Shown: positions 49,054 through 58,405 of the stretch, in pieces
Numbering within the stretch: position 1 is the first letter of the stretch
Layout: the number at the start of each line of letters is the position of its first letter
DNA from: Chrysomallon squamiferum
Lineage: Eukaryota; Mollusca; Gastropoda; Neomphalida; Peltospiridae
Length of the DNA stretch: 62,500 nucleotides
Direction: 5' to 3'
NCBI GenBank assembly: GCA_012295275.1
Contig: CM022670.1
Location: 40,977,628-41,040,127 of the forward strand
Translations under genes and position numbers: made by a program
Notes under the pieces: generated by a model
Databases searched by the model: none
The model's input: only the letters and a program-made list of their open reading frames with translations
Told to the model about the DNA's origin: nothing

Positions 49054-51757
49054 TTTTGTTCTTTTATTTACAGTTTCTTAAAATCATCTTCACTGTAACA
49101 GGCAAAGATATTCAGCCATTCATAGACCAGTGGATGTATCCTTGTGTTTTTTCACCTCTTTGTTCTCTTTTTTTTTTTTTTTTTTTTTTTTTCTAACTCT
49201 CCAACAAAGAATTTACTGGTTTTTGGAGATTTTCTGAAGAAAAAACTAAATAAAAAAAACCTAAAAATATTGTTCTGCTACTATTTATTTTGAATCACTG
49301 AAAGGTATGCAGTATCATATTAAGGCACTGGACAGTTGCTCTAAAGCAGTAGCCCTGATACAATGATTAATATTTCATGAGGTACATGCTGAGATTTTTT
49401 TTAAATTTATTTTAAAATGCGAGTGCACATAAAAAAGATTCCTTGCTGCTGTTGTTGTCTTAACTGTTGGTCAGATATCAGAGTGGTTGTGCAAGGTTCA
49501 CAGGGAGTTTTGTTTTCAATCGTAAACGTAACGTGGTAGAACTGGAGATGAAACAGGACTTGGGATCAAGGGGATCTTTGAAATACGTTGTATGTTTTCT
49601 AATGTGTGTGTGTTAAACATTGTGTTGCCTGACTTAATAAATAATATAGTGATAAACAGTAAGCAATTTTTTAATGTTTAGTTTTTTTTGAATATTGTTT
49701 TTACTGTCATTGATTTACTCTAGTAACAGATTTCATAAACTCTGATTCAAAGATTTTTAAGTGATCTTTTTTCCTTTCTTTTTATTTATTATAGGTTTTT
49801 TCTTTGTAATCAAATTTATTTGATTATACAGAATGGCTGTAGAAACTATTCTTAATGTACTGTTGCCAATATTTTAAATTTATGAACTCAATTTAAATTT
49901 AAATTATTGATTGTTTGAACCCAGGGGCCTCTGACTGTGACGATACAGGAGCTGGATGGGTCGTTCAATCACACGTTTAAAATAGAGGAAAACAAAACAA
50001 AGTTTGAAATTACCTGTCACTCAAAAAGTAGAAGGTAAGTAATAAAAGTTACCTGTAATTATTGAAAACCTTAATAAGTGAAAAGAGAGTTCATTAAAAT
50101 AAAAACAACAACATAAGAAGTTGCATATAATTAATTTAAAAAAAAAGTCTTCAAAGATTTTATTTTGTTAAGCAACTAAGTAGCAAAATTTGTTTCTTTT
50201 CTTTTTCTCCTTTTTTTGATATTTTTTTTCAATTTTAAATGTGTTTTTTTAAATTATTTTTTATTATTATTTTTATTATTTATTTTAAAATTTTTTTTTT
50301 ACAGAAACAAGAAAAAGAAAATTCCACTGATGACTGGGGAAGAGGTTGACATGGATCTTAACGCAATGGAGTAAGTTTCTTTCTTTCTTTTAAATATGTT
50401 TTATCTCACATCCACTTCACATTTACTAAAGATTCATTCATGATGATTTCTTTCTTACAAACTAACTGAAGAATATTTTAAATCACATTGGTTTAAACAT
50501 GTTTTCACTGACTGAAGTTACAAACTGTTGAAACCAAAGTTTTTGTTTGACTTTCTGTATTTTTACTGGAAGATTTATAAAATATTTCTTTTGGATTTTG
50601 GCCTGATATTTGTACAGGAACAATACATTAATGTTAAAGAGGAGGCATTATTGATTAGAAGATGACTTCTGTACTGGATCTGTGTGATTTTTTTAATTCT
50701 CCAGAGTTTGTTGTTCTCTGACTGGATTCTGTGTTTCTGACTCAGTTTATTGTTTATTGTTCTGTTCTTAGTGCTGACTCAGTTTATTGTTTATTGTTCT
50801 GTTCTTAGTGCTGACTCAGTTTGTTGTTCTGTTCTCAGTGCTGACTCAGTTTATTGTTCTGTTCACAGTGCTGACTCAGTGTATTGTTCTTTGGCTCAGT
50901 TTATTGTTCTGTTCACAGTGCTGACTCAGTGTATTGTTCTTTGGCTCAGTTTATTGTTCTGTTCACAGTGCTGACTCAGTGTATTGTTCTCTGGCTCAGT
51001 TTATTGTTTTCTGTTCTCAGTGCTGACTCAGTGTATTGTTTTCTGTTCTCAGTGCTGACTCAGTTTATTTTTTTCTGTTCTCAGTGCTGACTCAGTGTAT
51101 TGTTCTCTGGCTCAGTTTATTGTTTTCTGTTCTCAGTGCGGACTCAATGTATTGTTTTCTGTTCTCAGTGCTGACTCAGTGTATTGTTTTCTGTTCTCAG
51201 TGCTGACTCAGTTTATTGTTTTCTGTTCTCAGTGCTGACTCAGTGTTTTGTTTTCTGTTCTCAGCGCTGACTCGCCAGTCCTCTGGCTCAGAGTTGATCC
51301 TCAGATGCATCTGCTACGAGCTGTTTCCTGGGAGCAGCCTGACTACATGTGGCAGTACCAGGTCCGCTTTGAGAGAGACGTCGTAGCCCAGAGAGAGGTT
51401 TCTTATTTTATCTTACACACACACACACACACACTACACACACATACACAGACACATACATACACACACAAATACACACACAAACACACAGACACACTTA
51501 TACACAAATACACACACATACACACAACACACACACTCACATACACATACACACACACAGACACACATAGACACACACACACACACATACACTACACTAA
51601 ACACACACACATGCACACACTTACACATACACACAAACACACACACACTACACACAAACATATACACAGACACACATACACACACAAACACACACATACA
51701 CACATACACAAACATACATGCACACAAACACACACACACACACACACACATACACAA

Positions 51758-51812
<55 letters not shown>

Positions 51813-54800
51813 AACACACAGACACATACACAGACACACAGACACAAACACACGTACAAAATCACATACACATGTACACAATCACACACACACATGTACA
51901 AAATCACACACACACACACACACACACAGAATTTAAGACAGTTAACTAAATTTTATAATCTTTGTTCTCAATTGTCAACTACATGTATTACATTTACAAA
52001 TTGGTTTAGAATAATTTCAGCTTGGAAATTGTTTCCTTTACACCTATAGATTTTATTTTATTTTTTTTAACTGGTTTATGTAAGATGTTTGTGAATTGTA
52101 GGCAATTTTTGCACTGGAGAAGTTTTCCACACCCCAGACAAGAATGGCTCTGACTGATGTGATAGAAAATGAACACACTTTCTACAAAGTGCGCACACAG
52201 GCATGTCTGTGTCTGGCCAAGGTTAGTCACAGTGAATGTTACAACTAAACAGCTTTAACACTTTCTTTAGACTGAAAAGTTACTTTTTTATAGAACCCCC
52301 CCCCAGTAAAAACAAGTATCACGATTATAAAACAAGTGTGTTGTGATGTGTGATACATTTTTAATTATTTCCTATGCAGTTATTATGTCATGTCTTTCAT
52401 TCAGATGTTTAAACACTGATATATTCATCTTTCACTCATATTTTCTTGTTTATCTTTGGACTCATTTGGGCTAAATTATTGCCATTGCTGTTCTATTTAT
52501 CAGTATTGTGTATTCCTAGGTTTTTTAAATTTTATTATTGCATTTTTTGTTTCCTTTTTTTTTTTTTTTTTTTTTCACTTTATTTTCTGAATCTTTTTAT
52601 TTATTTTTGTTTGTTTTTTTGGTGGGAGATGTTCTTTTTTCTTTTTCTTTTTTGAATTTTTAGTTATAAAAAAATATATATATATTATGTTGTTTTTGTT
52701 GGCAAGGTGTTGAAGTTGAAAATGTTGCTGTTGTTTTCAGGTTGCTAACATGATGGTGTCCACGTGGACAGGTCCTCCAGCAATGATGACAATATTCCGC
52801 AAACTGTTCGGATCTCACTCCTGTCCTGCAATCATCCGACAAAACAACTTCACAAACTTCCAGCACTACTTTCTGCTGAAGGTGAACAGCTGGCTTTGTT
52901 CAGCTTCATATATCTAACACAGATACTAATTTCATATTTTTAATTAGCACTTTTTATTTTAAAAACAGAGGTACAGATTAATAATAATGTTTTTGCACAT
53001 ATGTGTTTTTTTGTATATGTTATTTTTTTTATGAATTATATTCTGAAACTTTTAATCCAGTTAATTATAATTATGTTTTTTAATAACTGTATCACAGACT
53101 GTTCCTATTGCCATGGCAAAGCTGAGAAATGTTCACAACATCTGCCCACCAGATGTGATGAAGTTTCTTCTCGATCTCTTCAAATACAACGACAACAGCA
53201 AAAATAAGGTAAACTAAAAACACTGTCACATCAAATATACATTTATCTCACACATTTAGAATAAATATATACACATGTACATACTCTTAATAAACAAGTG
53301 CAAACACACACACAACACACCCATAAACAGACATATACACATCCACAAATATATTTATGTTGTCCTTTTATTTTTAGTATTCAGACAACTACTACAGATC
53401 TTCACTGATAGAGGCGTTGTCCTCAACAATCACATCAGCTGTCACAACCATCACAATTTCAGGGTAAGTGGCCCTAACAACGCAGTCAAACATTTACAAT
53501 TTACAAAGCAGTTAAGCAGTTATATATTAATTCAGTTGGAGATACTGAATTTTAAAATTTGGGGAATGTAGCAGTAATATATTTTTTAAATAATAAATCA
53601 TCCTGCAAAATAATAGTATCAATTTTAGGTTGGTTTAATATGCTCAGTCTTTTCTTTAATTTTTGATGTTGGAATATTGTGAATTAGTATTCCCATTAAA
53701 TAAAATCTTTACATTAATATTGTTTCTCTTTCTCTGTGTGTGTGTGTTTGTATGTTTGCATGTGTACCTGTATATATATTTGCATGTTTAATTATGTATG
53801 TGTGTATTTATGTTTGTATTTATTTACTGCAGACAGAATTTGATGATGGACAGTCTGAATTCAGACACAAAGATGATTCTGGAGGAGGTGACGAGATATT
53901 TAAACCTGGAGAAGCTGTTACCTTGTTACAGACACACAGTCACTGTCAGGTACTTGTCTTTCTCACTTTTAGTCAGTAATTAAATAACAGAAAACATTTT
54001 CCATATTCTCAGCATGTAAAATATTACAGTATTTATATATGTCTCTGCGTTTGTCTTTTTTAATGCTTGTACTTTGTATGAATTTTTATTTAAAAAAAAA
54101 AAAATTTACAGTGTTACATAATATTATATAATACACAGATTGCTACAAATTTTACATATTCTCAACATGTAAAATATTCTACCCATTACAGTGTTACATA
54201 ATATCGTGTAATACAGAGAAAAACTAAGATTTGTTTTTAAATAATTTTCAGCTGTCTGAAGATAATTCGCAGACTGCAGAAGTTTGGACATCTGCCAAGT
54301 GAACTTGACCTGTTTAAGAATTACGCATCATACGGGATATTTAGAGACATCCGACTGGCAGCTCTAGAGTCTCTCGTAGACTTCATTAAATGTTAGTCTT
54401 TGTTAGACAGATAAAACATCTAGTCTAAACACTGATATCAAATAACAAAACAAAGACTGCATTAAATGTTAGTCTTGTTACAGAAATAAAACATCTAGTC
54501 TAAACACTGATATCAAATAACAAAACACAGACTGCATTAAATGTTAGTCTTGTTACAGAAATATACCTAAACACTGATATCAAATAACAAAACAAAGACT
54601 TCATTAAATGTTAGTCTTTGATACAGAAATAAAACATCTAGTCTAATCACTGATATCAAATAACAAAACAGAGACTGCATTAAATGTTAGTCTTTGATAC
54701 AGAAATAAAACATCTAGTCTAAACACTGATATCAAATAACAAAACAAAGACTTCATTAAATGTTAGTCTTGTTACAGAAATAAAACATCTAGTCTAATCA

Positions 54801-55311
54801 CTGATATCTAATAACAAAACAGAGACTGCATTAAATGTTAGTCTTTGTTAGATAGATAAAACATCTAGTCTAAACACTGATATCAAATAACAAAACAGAC
54901 TGCATTAAATGTTAGTCTTTGTTAGACAGATAAAACATCTAGTCTAAACACTGATGTCAAATTATAAACATAGACTTCTTTATATGTTAGTCTTTGTTAG
55001 ACAAATAAAACATCTAGTCTAAACACTAATATCAAATAACAAAACACAGACTGCATTAAATGTTAATCTTTGTTACAGAAATATAAGGTTTAGTCTGAAC
55101 ACTGATATCAAATTATAAACATAGACTTCTTTATTTGTTAGTCGCTGTTAGAAAAATTTGTTAAATCATTGATATCAAATATTAATCAAAGACTTCATTA
55201 AATTTTAGTCCTAAAAGCATTCAGTCAAAACATTATTATTATTATAATTATTATGGTTGTTATTTATTATTGTTACTATTGTTTTTGTATTGTTATTGTT
55301 GTTACTATTTA

Positions 55312-55342
<31 letters not shown>

Positions 55343-55779
55343 GCTGTTATGACCACCACCATCATCATCATCATGAATACATTATTTTGTTATTACTGTT
55401 ATTATTGTTGTTATTGGCTAACTGTTCTTGTTATTTCTGAATGTTTGTGTTGAAAGCTGAGAACAAGGCTGATCTGTTGCTGTGGATGTTGGATGTTGTA
55501 GAAACTGACCCGGATCATTACATCAGGTACCAGCCACCTCTGCTTTTACCTCGTTTAGTTTTTAGTCTTAGGAAAGTTTACTATTACAGGTGTAAAAATA
55601 ACATACGTATTTCAAAAATATTTAGATTTTTTTAATTGTAATTAAAACGTAAAATTTAACGAAATAGAAAAATATGTCAGACATTGCTTGTTATTACATC
55701 TTTTTATTTTTTATTTAGAAACATTTATTCTATTTGAAATATAATTTTTTTTTTTATAGATTTTTGGGATGAAGTCTTG

Positions 55780-55815
<36 letters not shown>

Positions 55816-56060
55816 TTTTAGGTTTTAATGTGTTTTGGGGGTTATTGTCTATGGTGGTTTTGTAGATATTTGTTTTAATTTTTAAGTTAATAATTTTATT
55901 TTTTCAGGTACAAAACTCTGTGTTACCTGATAGAGAATCCACCATTCAGAAAAAATGAAACTTCATCACTGCACAACTCAACTCTGGTAGAACGCTTGTG
56001 GAACCTCATGAAGTGAGACATTTCAACTTAAATAATACTGTACATGGTGTCTGTATGTAA

Positions 56061-56096
<36 letters not shown>

Positions 56097-58374
56097 GTGT
56101 GTGTAGGGGGTTTATAAAGCTTTCTTTTTTTCTTTTTTTTTTGATTAAAGTCAATGGCTTATTTTTTATTTTTTACTGTTTTTTTTATCATTATTGTTTT
56201 TATTAAATTTTATATTTATTACAATGTAAAAGATAGATAGACAGGCAGGCAGGCAAGCATGCGAATTAAAATATATTTTTATTTTCATTTCTGGCCAGCA
56301 TAAATTTTAAACTTGAGTTTAGGCTTTAAAACTGGTTGATATGTGGAAGTTTTTACATTTTGAAATGTTGTTAATGTAAAACCATTTGAAGTAGTTAAAT
56401 GGTTTTCTGAAAACTCTCAGATATGAAAATAGTTTCTTTTATTTCATCAGTTATTATTTAATTGTGTATGTCTGTGTGCATGTCTGTATGTGTGTTTGTG
56501 CATGTGTGTGTTTTATTTAATTTTTTTCTTTCTTTTATGCTTTGAAGTGTGTGTTTTTAAACTTTCTGAAGGTGCTGTAATTCAGAAGTTTAAAGATTGT
56601 GTTGTTGTGTTTCAGTTCTGGTTTCTCCTACGACAGTCGACTGAGATGTGCTGTGACAGATTTGTACTTCACTTTGTACGGCAGAACTCGGCCTTCCTGT
56701 TTGCCCATTCCAGAAGTTTGTCTACTTTCTCATCTTTTTTTATTATAAATGTCATCATTTTACAAAAAGTAGTTTTCTTCATTCAAACAAAATAATATCA
56801 GATTACTTGTACCTCAGGTTTTGTGTGGGGGATTGAAAGTATAATTTAAAAGAATGTTACAAACTTACAACTAATATTTAAATCTAAATTATAAATTATA
56901 AATAGGATCTTTTATTTTCATTTGTTTATTTGTTTATTTTTATTTTTATGTTTATTTTTTATTTAAATTTTGGCAATGTACTTGTATTTCTTAAATATTT
57001 TTTTCTGTTCAGAAATGAAAACTTACTACAAGTGAACTAGCTAACAAATACTGTATCAATTTATTTGTGTACACGTTTGTTATAATTGCAAAAATTTGTA
57101 TTTTTTTAATTGGTTACAATTTCTTTCTTTTTTCATTCAGTGAACCACTTTATCAGCTGTGTTTTCTTTCAGTTATTTTGTGAAAACAGTCACTGAAGGA
57201 TTTTTAAACAGACATTTAAATTAAAATGTACTTTCTGTGCTAACATAATCTCAAAACAATCACTCTGCTTTCTGTAAGCAATCATTGATAATGGAAGAAT
57301 TTTAGTTACATAAATTATGATTTTAATTTGTTTTAGACTGTGATGGTTTTGAACCTTCGAGACAAAACTACAATGTTGAACCCCTCAGTTATACCAGAGA
57401 AAACAGAGGTAAAAAGTTTAAACATGTTTGAAAAGTAAAGTTAATGTCACACAAATAAAAAATAAATAATGTAATGTCATGATATTCTAAAGATATTATA
57501 GAATTAAAACAAAGAATTTGTTGTTATTTATTTAAAATGATATTAATTGTTGTATTAAGAATTAATTTATTGTTTAATAATATTAAAATGAATTAATTGT
57601 TTAATTATATTAAATTATTTGTTTAATTATGTTATAATTAATTATTTAATAATATTAAAATGATATTTGATTATATTGAAATTAATTAATTATTTAATTA
57701 TATTAAAATTACATTATTTGGTTATATTAAAATTAGTTAATTATTTATTATAAAATTAATTATTTATCTAATTATATTAAAATTAATTAATTAATTATTT
57801 AATAATACTATAAATAATTGACTGTTTCTGTGTTTATTAAAAATAATTGACTGTTCTGTGTTTATTAAAAATTTGCTGACCAGGATGAGATGTTTGCTGA
57901 ACAGGACAGACTCGTCACTGCAGCAGTTGGTCCATCTATCGAGACCCAGACCTTCGACACAGAGATCCTTGACATTGACGTGACCTCTGTGAAACACGAA
58001 CTCACCTCCGCTCTCCTCCGACAAGACTCGAGCGAGAGAAAACATGAAGAAATTCTCAAAAGAAAAGTCGATGCAGATCTGCACAAACAGTCCCCAAGTC
58101 TTCTGCACATGTTGACAGAAAACATAAACCCAGCGAAAAAAATAAAACTAGAGGTACTGAGTTTATTCTTTTATTATTTATTAATTAAAATTAGTTCAGA
58201 GAGACAGTCCACATAATTAGATCCCTAGACTACTACAGGTGTTAACAGAAAATGTATTTGTTATTTAAAATTAATTTTGAGAGACAGTCCAAGACCAGTC
58301 TTCATATTTAAACAAAGAACATGAAAAAGAAGAAAAGCCAAATTATGGGATCTTAACCAATTAATAAAGTAGAA

Positions 58375-58405
<31 letters not shown>

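Noticed and set aside
51248-51949. 233-aa His/Thr-rich frame and overlapping minus Cys/Val frames
   Set aside because: Only the first part is real (TAF2 exon 18); the rest is translation of a (CA)n microsatellite past a GT donor.
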